A stretch of 64,000 nucleotides of DNA from Leptospiraceae bacterium (GTDB lineage Bacteria > Spirochaetota > Leptospiria > Leptospirales > Leptospiraceae), in assembly GCA_024233865.1 (NCBI GenBank), contig JACKPA010000012.1:1-64000 (forward strand), written 5' to 3'. A program made the translations under genes and the position numbers. Numbering within the stretch: position 1 is the stretch's first letter; every line of letters starts with the position of its first letter. Shown piece after piece: positions 1-9,076 of the stretch. The notes beneath the pieces are model-generated. The model made no database searches, had not been told where the DNA came from, and saw nothing but the letters and a program-made list of their open reading frames with translations.

Positions 1-128
1 ATACCGCTTAACTAAAAGTACCCGTAAAAAGCATCGGTTATTCCTTTCAAAATATAAAGTGAAAAAATTTTCGGAACAACTGCTTTTTTATTGACAAAAT
101 ACGAATCATACGTTTAGTTATCCTTGCG

Positions 129-1223
129 ATGAATAAGGATTTAGAGTCTATAAAAAGCGAAACCAGAAAAAATTATGTCACTTTGGATATTCAAAAAGTT
201 TATAAAAAAATCCCAAAGTTTATTTCTAATTGGGAAATTAGGAACTATTTGGAATTAAATAAAATTTCGCCTGGATCCAAGGAATTTAAAGTATTAAAAT
301 CTTTTTTCATAGAAAAGAATGGACTTTACCGATGTATTTTTAGGAAACTTGAGCAAGAATATCAAGAAAAGCACAGAGTACCTGAACTTTTTTGTTACCA
401 AGAGTTCTTAAACTTACTTACTCTACGAAGATATAGCCGGCAAACTATTAAAAATTATAAAAATACCTTAAAAGTGACACATAATTGGTTTTATAAAAAT
501 TTGGAAAAGTGTTTAAATGAGGCAAGTAAGAGTGAATTATTAAAATTTTTCTTATTTCTTATAAAAGAAAAAAATGCTTCCTATTCTTCAATTCGCATTT
601 ATCGTTTTTCTATAGAATGTTATTTTAGGAATATATTGTGCAGGAACTTCAATCTTTATGAATTGGAAAAAATAAAAAAGGATAATCATATTCCAACGGT
701 TTTGACACACAGAGAAATTCAAAAAATTTTAAAAAGTATAGAAAATTTGAAACATAGGTTAATCCTTTCTCTTATGTATTCTTCAGGGCTCCGAGTTTCT
801 GAAGTAGTAAAACTCAAAGTTAGAGATGTTGATTTGGAAAATTTAACTTTAACTATACGAGAAGGAAAAGGCAAAAAAGATAGGCTAACCGTCTTTTCAG
901 AAAGTTTAAAAGATCATTTGCAAGATTTAATGGAAGATAAAACACCAGAAACTTTTTTGTTTATTTCCAACCAGGGTGTTGGAAAATATCCGGTTCATAC
1001 TAGAACGGTTCAGAAAGTATTCCAAAATGCTATAAAAAAAGCTAAAATTCAGAAAAAAGCAACTCCTCACGATTTAAGGCATAGTTTTGCGACTCACCTC
1101 TTAGAAAATGGGATTGATATACGTTACATTCAGACTTTATTGGGTCATAAAAACATTTCCACAACGACAATATACACAAGAGTAGCGAACCCTGCAATCA
1201 AAGGAATTAAGAGCCCGCTGTAG
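129..1223 (+). CDS. Tyrosine recombinase (XerC/D- or integrase-type)
   Basis: Site-specific DNA recombinase of the tyrosine integrase family, 364 aa, presumably cutting and rejoining DNA through a 3'-phosphotyrosine. A helical core-binding domain spans about residues 85-180, followed by the catalytic domain. The catalytic set is visible: R222 in SSGLRVSEV, a beta-hairpin lysine near 247-250, H314 and R317 in TPHDLRHSFATH, H340 in LLGHKN and Y349 in TTTIYTRV. About 80 residues precede the core-binding domain, more than in XerC/D. The C-terminal tail ending in KGIKSPL resembles integron integrases, but the extra helix insert that defines IntI before the TPH box is absent, so I do not call it IntI. 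No strong ribosome binding site precedes the ATG. It stands alone, and no attachment site was recognised nearby. Confidence 0.9.
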   Translation: MNKDLESIKSETRKNYVTLDIQKVYKKIPKFISNWEIRNYLELNKISPGSKEFKVLKSFFIEKNGLYRCIFRKLEQEYQEKHRVPELFCYQEFLNLLTLRRYSRQTIKNYKNTLKVTHNWFYKNLEKCLNEASKSELLKFFLFLIKEKNASYSSIRIYRFSIECYFRNILCRNFNLYELEKIKKDNHIPTVLTHREIQKILKSIENLKHRLILSLMYSSGLRVSEVVKLKVRDVDLENLTLTIREGKGKKDRLTVFSESLKDHLQDLMEDKTPETFLFISNQGVGKYPVHTRTVQKVFQNAIKKAKIQKKATPHDLRHSFATHLLENGIDIRYIQTLLGHKNISTTTIYTRVANPAIKGIKSPL

Positions 1224-1341
1224 TCTAATATGCCTAGTGTATTTATAACAAAATATTCGTATTCCGGTTTAAATTACTTTAATTTTATTACCATGCATAA
1301 AACCATGCTTATAGTATATATTATAATATAGGGAGAATGAT

Positions 1342-1860
1342 ATGATTCAAAAAATACTTAGCTTGGTTATGATTGCCTTGCTTTTGTGTTTTGTAGCTTG
1401 CAAAAAAAAAGATAAAGAGCAGACAGAACTTGATACAGACAGTAGTCAAAGTGAAAAACATCACGACCATGGGATGGAAGCACCTCCGGAAAATTCCACT
1501 CAAATGAAAGTTGTAAATGGAATCAAGGTAGTATTTGACCTAATGGATAAAGAAAATCACAAAAAAATGGTAGAAATCATGGGAGTTGACTTAAAAGAAG
1601 ACAGCAAAGATGACCATTATGCCCTACTCACTTTGCTAAATGATTCAGATAGCTCGTATATAAAAAATGCGGAAGTTGACATAGTTATAAATTATCCGGA
1701 TGGAAAGAAAGAGTCCAAAAAAGCAACTATTTTGGATGGTGCCAATATGTACCATTACCAAATCGGCTTTCAAGAATCGGGCAAAGGGATTTATAAAATC
1801 CAAACAAAAATTAAAACAACTGACAAAGAACTCAATTCTGAATCAGAGTTTAAATTGTAG
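1342..1860 (+). CDS. Putative lipoprotein with His-rich N-terminal segment
   Basis: Small exported protein of 172 aa and unknown function. The N-terminus is a signal peptide ending in the lipobox-like LCFVAC, so Cys20 is the probable lipidated residue. It is followed by a run of lysines, an acidic stretch, and a His-rich segment (KHHDHGME) that could bind a metal. The remainder looks like a compact beta-rich domain without Cys. A good ribosome binding site (gggaga, 6 bases before ATG) supports the start. It lies between the recombinase and recD on the same strand. Membrane anchoring is inferred from the lipobox; any metal binding is speculation from composition. Confidence 0.75.
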   Translation: MIQKILSLVMIALLLCFVACKKKDKEQTELDTDSSQSEKHHDHGMEAPPENSTQMKVVNGIKVVFDLMDKENHKKMVEIMGVDLKEDSKDDHYALLTLLNDSDSSYIKNAEVDIVINYPDGKKESKKATILDGANMYHYQIGFQESGKGIYKIQTKIKTTDKELNSESEFKL

Positions 1861-1893
1861 TTCTCATATAAGGGGTAGAATGGTAAGTTCATC

Positions 1894-4122
1894 ATGGAAT
1901 GGAATCTTGCTTCAATGGAACGATTGGGAATCATTTCTACTCCAATCAAAGAAGAAAAGGAGCACATTAAAAAGCTTTGTGAATCTTCTTTAGAAAATAA
2001 TTTACTACGTTATGAAGATTATTTAATCATTCGTGATTTAACTCACGTATCCCAAAATGTTTTTCCTATATACCCTCTTTTTGCAATTTTAATTGCTTTA
2101 CTGGAAGAAATGAATAACGGAGGTTTGTGTATTTCTCTTAAAAAAAGCAACCTTCAAAAAAGGCTAAGTAAGTTATTTGAAAATATCGTAAACACAGAAA
2201 ATGTCGCAAGTGATTTTTTTAACTCATTAAATGAAAACAAACTTTCCGATTTTATTACCGAAATACAAGAACCTTATTTGGAAAAATATTCCGAATTGGG
2301 TCTAACAGATTCTTATAAGAATTTCGTTTTAGAAAATAATCGACAAAGTGGTAATTCTTACTTTGTAACAATAAAACCTCTGGTTCATTATGTAAAAAAT
2401 GAGGAATCTTACCTCTTTTTGCAAAAATATTTTCTATACAGCATTCGATTAAAAGATACCATCCGTCAAAAATTAGAATTTAGGGAAAGAGTTCCAAGCA
2501 CTACGGACATGAAAAACTCTTTTGTCAAAGCAAAATTCGAAAGCAGAATACCGGAAATAGGGATTCCATTTGAACCCGGTTTGGAACAAAAATTACCGTT
2601 AGCTCTCTTTCGGCTAACACGATTTTTAATTATTTCCGGAGGTCCTGGAACAGGGAAAACAACCTTAGTGAAAAGGATTTTGTATAGAATTCTGGAAGAA
2701 AATCCATCGCTTTTGGAGACTGACCTACTACTCACTGCCCCTACGGGAAAAGCAACTCAAAGACTAACCGAATCCATACAGGATGGAATACCGGATACGA
2801 CAAACGAGTCAGCGAAAAAACTAAAAACCATAGAAGCGAAAACAATACATCGTGTTTTGGGTTATAGTCCGCATTACAATCATTTTATCTATCACAAAGA
2901 CAATAAACTCCCTGTTAAAGTCGTTGTTGTTGACGAAGTTTCCATGATTGACATCATTCTTATGACAAATCTCTTAGAAGCAATTCCAGAAGATGCTACC
3001 GTTATTTTACTAGGGGATAAAAATCAATTACCTTCCGTTGATTCAGGTGCTGTTTTATCTGACTTAGTTCCATCTGAAGATTCTTTAGCAACCTACTCCG
3101 AAGTCATTCAAAAATTAGCAAAAACAAATCTCAAATTAAACATCTCCCAAACAAACAAAGAGACAACTGACTTCTGTGATAAGATAGTTATTTTAAAAGA
3201 AAACCACAGGGAAAAAGTTGATAACAAATCTCTAAAAAATAGTATTTTTAAAATAGCGGAGCAAATCAATACAATAGGAAATGATAAAGATAAAGTTCAA
3301 AAATTTACATCCGAAGTAACTACCGTATATGATTTAATAGGATATCAAGATTTCTTTGATAGTTTGTTTGCAGAAACTTTATGGAATAAAAACGGAGTTT
3401 ACTTTATAGACTCCAGTGTTTATGATAAAGAAAATTCCGGAAAGTTCTTTTATCGGTTGTGCGAAACCTTTTGGGACCATAGCCTCCTTAAAACAAATTA
3501 TTTGGAACATCTTAATTATTTTTCTAAAGAAAGCCTTGACAATGAAACACTAAACAATACAGAAAATGCGTTAAAACTAGACAGAATATTCCAAGTCATC
3601 CATAAAAATAAAATACTACCGGTTGTGCGAAATGGAAAGTATGGAGTATATGGAATCAATTCCCATTTACGAGAGTACTGGAGAGGAAAGTTAAGAGAAA
3701 GAACCAATCTAAATTTTATGAATGAAGAGCTACTATCCGGTCTTCCTGTTATTATTACCCAAAATGATTATAACAAAAAGCTATTTAATGGAGATATGGG
3801 TGTAATATTGGATGGACAAAACGGGTTAATTGCAGTTTTTAAAAAGAATGAAAGATATATAAGCTTTTCTATTGACTTTTTATCCAGTTATGAATTGGCT
3901 TTTGCCATTACGGTTCATAAGTCACAAGGCTCCGAATACGATAGCATTATCATCGCTTTACCCTCCGGGCAAAAAAACAAAATTTTAACAAAGGAAATAC
4001 TTTACACAGGCATCACGAGGGCAAAAAGGTTTGCACTCGTTTATTCTGACAAACAAACACTTGAGACAACGATCTCAAAAAGAATAACAAGAGAGACAGG
4101 TCCATTCGTACCTGACAGATAA
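1894..4122 (+). CDS. recD: Exodeoxyribonuclease V alpha subunit, RecD helicase
   Basis: Superfamily 1B 5'-3' DNA helicase, the RecD subunit of the RecBCD recombination and repair nuclease, 742 aa. An alpha-helical N-terminal domain of about 220 residues precedes Walker A (GGPGTGKTT, near residue 249), the RecD-typical TAPTGKATQRL, the KTIHRVLG motif, Walker B VVVDEVSM near 347, LLGDKNQLPSV, and the C-terminal helicase motifs AITVHKSQGSEYD and LYTGITRAKR. It is longer than E. coli RecD (about 608 aa), mainly because of extra sequence around residues 400-580. recB and recC are not in the window, so they must lie elsewhere or just upstream. The ATG used has no good Shine-Dalgarno; an in-frame ATG seven codons later is an alternative start. 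Confidence 0.9.
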   Translation: MEWNLASMERLGIISTPIKEEKEHIKKLCESSLENNLLRYEDYLIIRDLTHVSQNVFPIYPLFAILIALLEEMNNGGLCISLKKSNLQKRLSKLFENIVNTENVASDFFNSLNENKLSDFITEIQEPYLEKYSELGLTDSYKNFVLENNRQSGNSYFVTIKPLVHYVKNEESYLFLQKYFLYSIRLKDTIRQKLEFRERVPSTTDMKNSFVKAKFESRIPEIGIPFEPGLEQKLPLALFRLTRFLIISGGPGTGKTTLVKRILYRILEENPSLLETDLLLTAPTGKATQRLTESIQDGIPDTTNESAKKLKTIEAKTIHRVLGYSPHYNHFIYHKDNKLPVKVVVVDEVSMIDIILMTNLLEAIPEDATVILLGDKNQLPSVDSGAVLSDLVPSEDSLATYSEVIQKLAKTNLKLNISQTNKETTDFCDKIVILKENHREKVDNKSLKNSIFKIAEQINTIGNDKDKVQKFTSEVTTVYDLIGYQDFFDSLFAETLWNKNGVYFIDSSVYDKENSGKFFYRLCETFWDHSLLKTNYLEHLNYFSKESLDNETLNNTENALKLDRIFQVIHKNKILPVVRNGKYGVYGINSHLREYWRGKLRERTNLNFMNEELLSGLPVIITQNDYNKKLFNGDMGVILDGQNGLIAVFKKNERYISFSIDFLSSYELAFAITVHKSQGSEYDSIIIALPSGQKNKILTKEILYTGITRAKRFALVYSDKQTLETTISKRITRETGPFVPDR

Positions 4123-4142
4123 AAGAATACCATAGGCTTTGT

Positions 4143-4168
4143 AGGGGCATCCCTCTGTGGTTGCCCTT
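4143..4168. repeat. Short hairpin after recD
   Basis: A GC-rich palindrome in an AT-rich gap: GGGCA at 4145-4149 pairs with TGCCC at 4162-4166 around a 12-base loop, and the outer pairs extend the stem. It resembles dispersed extragenic palindromes of the type gtaggggca...tgccct. It may terminate recD transcription, although the downstream T run is short. Confidence 0.45.
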
Positions 4169-4217
4169 TAAATGAAACCAAAATGTTATATCGAAATTAT
4201 ATTAAAAGGAAACAATT

Positions 4218-5375
4218 ATGAATTATTTTTTAAAGGAATCCGAATTATCCATACAAAAACTGTTTCGGGATTATGTGAACAAAAGAATCATACCCAGCAG
4301 ATTTGAACTCGATCAAAAAAACGAGTTCCCCGATAAACATTTTGAAGAAATGGCTGTGTTAGATTTTTTCCGCGTTATGGTACCGGAAGAATACGGTGGT
4401 TTTGGAGACAACATCATGCAACTAACCATTGCAATTGAAGAATTGTCGAGAGGAGATGGTGGGATTGGTGTTTCATTTGCAGTTGATTCGATTGCCACAA
4501 AGGCTCTAATTCTGTTTGGCAGCAAGCAACAAAAAACGAAATATTTACCTTCTATTGCAGATGGAAAAATTCTCACCGGTTTTGCCTTAACCGAACCCAA
4601 CGCAGGGTCTGATGCTGGATCAATCAAAACAAGAGCCGTTCCAAAGAATGGTAGCTATGTAATAAACGGAGTCAAACAATTTATTACAAATGGCGAAGTA
4701 GCCTCTCTTTATGTTGTTTTGGCAGTTACCGACTCAGAAAAAGGGAAAAAGGGAGGACATACGGCGTTTTTAGTGGAAAAAGGTACGCCAGGTATTAGCT
4801 TTGGAAAAAAAGAAGACAAAATGGGAATACGGTCTTCCGTCACTAGAGAGGTAATATTTGAGGATTGCGTAGTCCCGGAAGAAAATATATTGGGAAATCT
4901 TGGTCAAGGGTTTTATATAGCTATGAATCTTTTGGACAAAAGTAGAATAGGAATTGGTGCCCAGGCAATTGGAATCGCGGAAGCAGCTTTAGAAGAAGCT
5001 TGCAAATATGCAAAACAAAGAAAGCAATTTGGTCAATCTATTCATTCGTTTCAGGGAATTCAATTTATTTTGGCTGATATGGCTACTGCTATAGAAGCGG
5101 CAAGATTATTGGTATACCAAGCAGCAAAATTGGCTGATAGTGGCAGTGACGTTCCTTTAACAAAAATTGCTTCTATGTCCAAGCTGTTTGCTTCCGATAC
5201 TGCTGTCAAAGTGACAAATGATGCTTTGCAAGTATTCGGAGGTTATGGATACATGAAAGAATACCCAATGGAAAAATTTGTAAGAGATGCCAGAGTAACA
5301 CAAATTTACGAAGGGACAAATCAAATCCAAAGGCTTGCCATTGCAAATTCTTTGATCAAAGAACCTTTCTTTTGA
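4218..5375 (+). CDS. Acyl-CoA dehydrogenase
   Basis: FAD-dependent acyl-CoA dehydrogenase of 385 aa, introducing the alpha-beta double bond in fatty-acyl or branched-chain acyl-CoA oxidation and passing electrons to electron-transfer flavoprotein. The family signatures are present: FALTEPNAGSDAGS near residue 130, RKQFGQSIHSFQGIQF near 274, QVFGGYGYMKEYPMEK near 338, and IYEGTNQIQR near 362 with the catalytic Glu in the position used by short- and branched-chain enzymes. Length is normal for the family. Ribosome binding site aaaagga lies upstream of the ATG. Which acyl-CoA it uses cannot be decided from sequence alone. It reads in the same direction as recD after a 95-base gap holding a hairpin. 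Confidence 0.92.
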   Translation: MNYFLKESELSIQKLFRDYVNKRIIPSRFELDQKNEFPDKHFEEMAVLDFFRVMVPEEYGGFGDNIMQLTIAIEELSRGDGGIGVSFAVDSIATKALILFGSKQQKTKYLPSIADGKILTGFALTEPNAGSDAGSIKTRAVPKNGSYVINGVKQFITNGEVASLYVVLAVTDSEKGKKGGHTAFLVEKGTPGISFGKKEDKMGIRSSVTREVIFEDCVVPEENILGNLGQGFYIAMNLLDKSRIGIGAQAIGIAEAALEEACKYAKQRKQFGQSIHSFQGIQFILADMATAIEAARLLVYQAAKLADSGSDVPLTKIASMSKLFASDTAVKVTNDALQVFGGYGYMKEYPMEKFVRDARVTQIYEGTNQIQRLAIANSLIKEPFF

Positions 5376-5426
5376 AAATACGCTATAGGACAATATACAC
5401 GAATTAGATTGGCTTTTGGAAAAGTA

Positions 5427-5470
5427 TTTCAGGCTTCCAGTCTGAAAATAACTAGCAAGATGCTTGTTAT
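5427..5470. repeat. Double palindrome between convergent genes
   Basis: Two adjacent hairpins fill the gap between the convergent acyl-CoA dehydrogenase and the AraC-type regulator. TTTCAG at 5427-5432 pairs with CTGAAA at 5442-5447, and ATAAC-AGC at 5448-5456 pairs with GCT-GTTAT at 5462-5470 with one mismatch. The layout is that of a REP-like element and could serve as a bidirectional terminator. A differently sequenced double palindrome is found at 18695-18737. Confidence 0.5.
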
Positions 5471-5473
5471 ACC

Positions 5474-7171
5474 TTATGAAAAGTTAGTTTTTTTGTATTC
5501 GATAGGTGTTATTCCCGTATATTTTCGAAATGCCCTGTAAAATGCGCTTTTACTCTCAAAACCAACTTCATAAGCAACCCTTAAAATAGGATAATCCGGT
5601 TTTTCTTCCATCATAGAAATAGCACCTTTGATTCTATAGTCTGTAAGCAACTCCCAAAAGGATTTTCTTAAGTGGGTATTTAATAAATAACTAAGTTTGT
5701 GAAGTTTTGTGTCTAGTATTCGTGCCAAAATAGGTAGGCTGAGATTTTCGTTTTTATAAATCTTCTCTTTCTCAAATAAGTATTCTATTTTTTCTTTTAG
5801 CAGTAAAACTTCGGTTGAATCTAATTCAAAAACAGATGAGCTATCTACTTTGGATTTTACGTCCTTCTTCTCATCCCACCTATTCATTTTGGTTTTAAGT
5901 TCTTCTATTTTTAGTTTTAAAAAATCATTCCTTTCTTGGTGTTTTTGAAATTCGATAGATAAAATCTGATAACGGTGCGCAAAAGATACTAGAAAGAAAA
6001 AAGCAAAAAAGAACAAGTCTATTAGATGGCTTTGTGCAGTAATTAGCATTTTTAAGACATGATTGTCTAAGGAAAGAAAGTCTAATTTTATAAAATTTCC
6101 GATAACTAAAAAGTGGTACACCAAAGATATTTCTGCAAGAATAAATAGGGGAATGATTAGCCTTGTTACCCTCCCACCCTTAAAAAAACTAACACAACTA
6201 ATAAATATTAAAAAGCTCGCATGGCTTATAATTACGATAAAAAATAAGTGCAATCCAAGTCGAATAAAAAGAAACGAAAATACCCCTAAAGCAAAATAAA
6301 AATAGTTGGAAAAAATGAGATAGAAGTAAACGGACTTTATTCTGCTTTTTAGATCAAACAGCCTAGCCACAATTAAATTGAGGGCTATCCCCCCAAGAGA
6401 AATTACACAAAACATCAAAAAAACAATTCGATTGGGTGAATTGGTTTGGATTAAAAAATTAAAGCTTCCGCTTGGAATTAAAAATAATAAACAGTGCATA
6501 GTTAAAAATAGCAATAGATAAGCATACAAACGATCTTTTAAAATATAGAGTAGATTTAAAAAATAGATAAAAACAAATCCAAACATTCCTAAATAAATTA
6601 TTTTAGTAGTTTGTTCAACAACATTCATCTCAGAAAATGTTGCTTCTGTTAAAACAGATATTGGCAAATTAAAAGGAGTTGTGCTTCTTATTTTTAAGTA
6701 AATGGAAACGGTTTCTTTTTTGTTCACTTGAAATGGAAATACCGGTCTTGTATAAGAAACAGGCCAATCAATGGAAGATATGTGGAGACCACCCTTTCCT
6801 CTTTTTATAACTAGGTTGTTTTTGGGGTTTACCAAATAAAATTCTATTAAATCTATCATCAATTCACCGGGATCAAACAATAAAGTTACGGAATTATTCG
6901 GATTGAATACCGTTATTTTTAGCCAAACTTGTCCATTTACGAAGCCTAGGTTAATTATATTTTTTCCTTTGTTACTCCACTCTGGATGGTTTGGGGAAAG
7001 AATGTCTTCAAGTGATAGTTTATTTTCGGAATCCAGGATATACCAGGTATTCCACTGTATTGGTTTTTGATTCGTAAAAATTGATTGACTTTCACTTTTG
7101 CACAAAAATGAGAAAAATGTGAGGATCAATATAAACAGTAATTGCCACAGCCCAAAAGTATTTTTTTTCAT
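5474..7171 (-). CDS. 7TMR-DISM receptor fused to an AraC-type DNA-binding domain
   Basis: Membrane receptor of 565 aa that carries its own DNA-binding domain. The N-terminus is an export signal ending in FSFLC, a possible lipobox. A beta-rich extracytoplasmic 7TMR-DISMED2-like domain follows (about 30-165), then seven hydrophobic helices (about 185-395), a charged coiled-coil linker (about 400-455), and a C-terminal double helix-turn-helix of AraC type with the family ending AYEVGFESKSAFYRAFRKY and GITPIEYKK. The inferred role is direct coupling of an extracellular, perhaps carbohydrate-like, ligand to transcription, without a phosphorelay. It is divergent from the neighbouring kinase operon at 7372, which may be a target. 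The start ATG sits in an A-rich stretch. Confidence 0.85.
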   Translation of the reverse strand: MKKNTFGLWQLLFILILTFFSFLCKSESQSIFTNQKPIQWNTWYILDSENKLSLEDILSPNHPEWSNKGKNIINLGFVNGQVWLKITVFNPNNSVTLLFDPGELMIDLIEFYLVNPKNNLVIKRGKGGLHISSIDWPVSYTRPVFPFQVNKKETVSIYLKIRSTTPFNLPISVLTEATFSEMNVVEQTTKIIYLGMFGFVFIYFLNLLYILKDRLYAYLLLFLTMHCLLFLIPSGSFNFLIQTNSPNRIVFLMFCVISLGGIALNLIVARLFDLKSRIKSVYFYLIFSNYFYFALGVFSFLFIRLGLHLFFIVIISHASFLIFISCVSFFKGGRVTRLIIPLFILAEISLVYHFLVIGNFIKLDFLSLDNHVLKMLITAQSHLIDLFFFAFFFLVSFAHRYQILSIEFQKHQERNDFLKLKIEELKTKMNRWDEKKDVKSKVDSSSVFELDSTEVLLLKEKIEYLFEKEKIYKNENLSLPILARILDTKLHKLSYLLNTHLRKSFWELLTDYRIKGAISMMEEKPDYPILRVAYEVGFESKSAFYRAFRKYTGITPIEYKKTNFS

Positions 7172-7305
7172 TTTTTTAATAAATTATATTTGGAACTTCA
7201 TCAAATATATTTTATCTTTTAGTACGAATTAGAAAAAGTCAAATGACTTTTATTTGTGATAGTATCATTTTTGTAAGAATTTTTGTAGAGTAAGTAAACA
7301 TTAAA

Positions 7306-7334
7306 TTGACATTTGGTTATATAAATTATATCAA
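7306..7334 (+). promoter_or_regulatory. Possible sigma70-type promoter for the kinase operon
   Basis: TTGACA at 7306-7311 is a perfect -35 hexamer, followed after 17 bases by TATCAA at 7329-7334, which matches four of six -10 positions. It lies 37 bases before the GTG start of the kinase gene. Seen in sequence only, in an AT-rich region where chance matches are common. Confidence 0.3.
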
Positions 7335-7371
7335 TCAAATATGTTAAGATCCAATTTTTTAGGATTTAGAA

Positions 7372-9075
7372 GTGTTTATCCGATTTTTAGAAAATAGTTA
7401 TTTTCTAAAATATTTCCATAACCTGTCTATCAGAAAAAAAATATTTTTGAATGGCTTTCTCGCCATACTTTTATTTTCGTTTGTAATATTCATAAAAATC
7501 ATTCCGCTATTGGAAAGAGAAAAACATGCAGAACGTCAAGGGCGGATAAAAGCAGTTGTAAATTCTGTTGTTTCTCTTATGGATTATTATGAGCATGTCC
7601 TTCGACAGAAGGAATGGAAAACTGATTCTACCTTACCCCAAACAATAGTAGAAGCAAAAAAATTAATGATTAAACAACTACGGCAAATGAGATACGATAA
7701 AACGGAATTCTTTTTTGTACTGGATGGGAATGGAAATGTGGTTTTGCATCCTCTAAAACCGGAATTGGAAGGTAGCAATTTATTAAATATTCAAGATAAA
7801 AACGGCGAGTATCCCTTTAAAAAAATAGTTATGCAATCCCAAAGAGACTTCGAAACTACCGTGAGTTACGTATGGGAATCAAAATACAATTCAGTTATTT
7901 TTGAACCCCAGATTGTTTATGCAAAGTACTTTTGGTCTTGGGATTGGATTGTTTGTTCGGGAGTGTTTACGCAAGATATAGAAGATTCGGTAAAAAACGT
8001 TATATATTTTGCAAGTTTTTATGTACTACTTACTTCCGTAACCGTGTCCATTATGCTACTATTATTTGTCTATTTGTATTTTAAAATTCCGTTTATCAAA
8101 CTTTTGCAAGGAATGAAAGAAGTCAAGAAGGGAAACCTGGATCACAAAGTGATTTTACCTTTTGAAGACGAACTGGGATATTTTGCAAACCAATTCAATA
8201 TAATGGTAGAATATCGCAAGGAGGCAGAACGGAAGATAAATGATTTTAACCTATCCCTTGATAAAAAGGTAAAAGAGAGAACAAGCGAGCTACAAAAATT
8301 ACTCTCTTATAATGCCAATTTGATGAAAGCATTAGAAGTAAAAATGATAGAAACCGAGAGAGATAAAAAGGAAATCGAAAAGTTGGCAGAATCCAGAAAA
8401 AAATTATCAATGATTGGGCAGATGGTAGCTGGGATTGTCCATGATATAAAAAACCCAATAGCTTCCGTAAAAGCTCTCTCTGAAATGGCAAATTCTAGTG
8501 AGATAGGTCGGGAAATGAGGATGGAATATTTGGAATTGATCTTCAGAGAAGCGGAAAGGTTGAATGACATGGCTTATGAAATTCTTGATTTTTCAAAAGG
8601 TGAATTGCTTCTTGATCTTAGTGATGTGAGTTTGAAAGAGTTTATAGATGAAATATTTACATTTTTAAAAATTGACTTTGAACATCTCGGAATTAACCTT
8701 TTAATAGATTTACATTTTGATGGAGTTATTTCGGTTGATTCAAATAGATTACGAAGAGTAATAATCAATCTGGCAAAAAATGCTATGGAAGTCATGAACG
8801 ATGGAAAAACCGGATACTATTTTAAAGTCAATTCTGTTAGGCAAGACAACCAATTCATCCTTTCTTTGGCAGATAATGGACCTGGTATTCCGATTTCACT
8901 GGAAGAAAAAATCTTTGAAGCATTTGCCACAGAAGGTAAAATTTATGGAACAGGACTCGGACTATTTATGAGTAAATGGATCATAGAAGCACATAAAGGT
9001 GAATTAAAATACAAAACAAAAAAGGGAGAAGGAACGACATTTTCGATATTCCTTCCCTTAAATTCAGGAGAATAA
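7372..9075 (+). CDS. Cache-HAMP sensor histidine kinase
   Basis: Membrane sensor kinase of 567 aa. A first transmembrane helix (about 24-47) leads to a periplasmic single-Cache domain (about 55-205) with the typical FFFVLDGNGNVVLHP core, then a second helix (about 208-235), HAMP (about 238-290), a coiled coil, HisKA with the phospho-acceptor His in GIVHDIKNP near 356, and HATPase_c with DNGPGIP and GTGLGLF boxes. Cache domains usually bind small organic acids or amines; the ligand here is unknown. The start is GTG preceded by agga. The stop codon lies one base before the receiver gene at 9077, and a second kinase overlaps that one, so the three are almost certainly co-transcribed. Confidence 0.92.
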   Translation: MFIRFLENSYFLKYFHNLSIRKKIFLNGFLAILLFSFVIFIKIIPLLEREKHAERQGRIKAVVNSVVSLMDYYEHVLRQKEWKTDSTLPQTIVEAKKLMIKQLRQMRYDKTEFFFVLDGNGNVVLHPLKPELEGSNLLNIQDKNGEYPFKKIVMQSQRDFETTVSYVWESKYNSVIFEPQIVYAKYFWSWDWIVCSGVFTQDIEDSVKNVIYFASFYVLLTSVTVSIMLLLFVYLYFKIPFIKLLQGMKEVKKGNLDHKVILPFEDELGYFANQFNIMVEYRKEAERKINDFNLSLDKKVKERTSELQKLLSYNANLMKALEVKMIETERDKKEIEKLAESRKKLSMIGQMVAGIVHDIKNPIASVKALSEMANSSEIGREMRMEYLELIFREAERLNDMAYEILDFSKGELLLDLSDVSLKEFIDEIFTFLKIDFEHLGINLLIDLHFDGVISVDSNRLRRVIINLAKNAMEVMNDGKTGYYFKVNSVRQDNQFILSLADNGPGIPISLEEKIFEAFATEGKIYGTGLGLFMSKWIIEAHKGELKYKTKKGEGTTFSIFLPLNSGE

Positions 9076-9076
9076 A

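Noticed and set aside
129..1223. Integron integrase IntI
   Set aside because: The diagnostic additional helix before the TPH box is missing, and no adjacent cassette array is visible.
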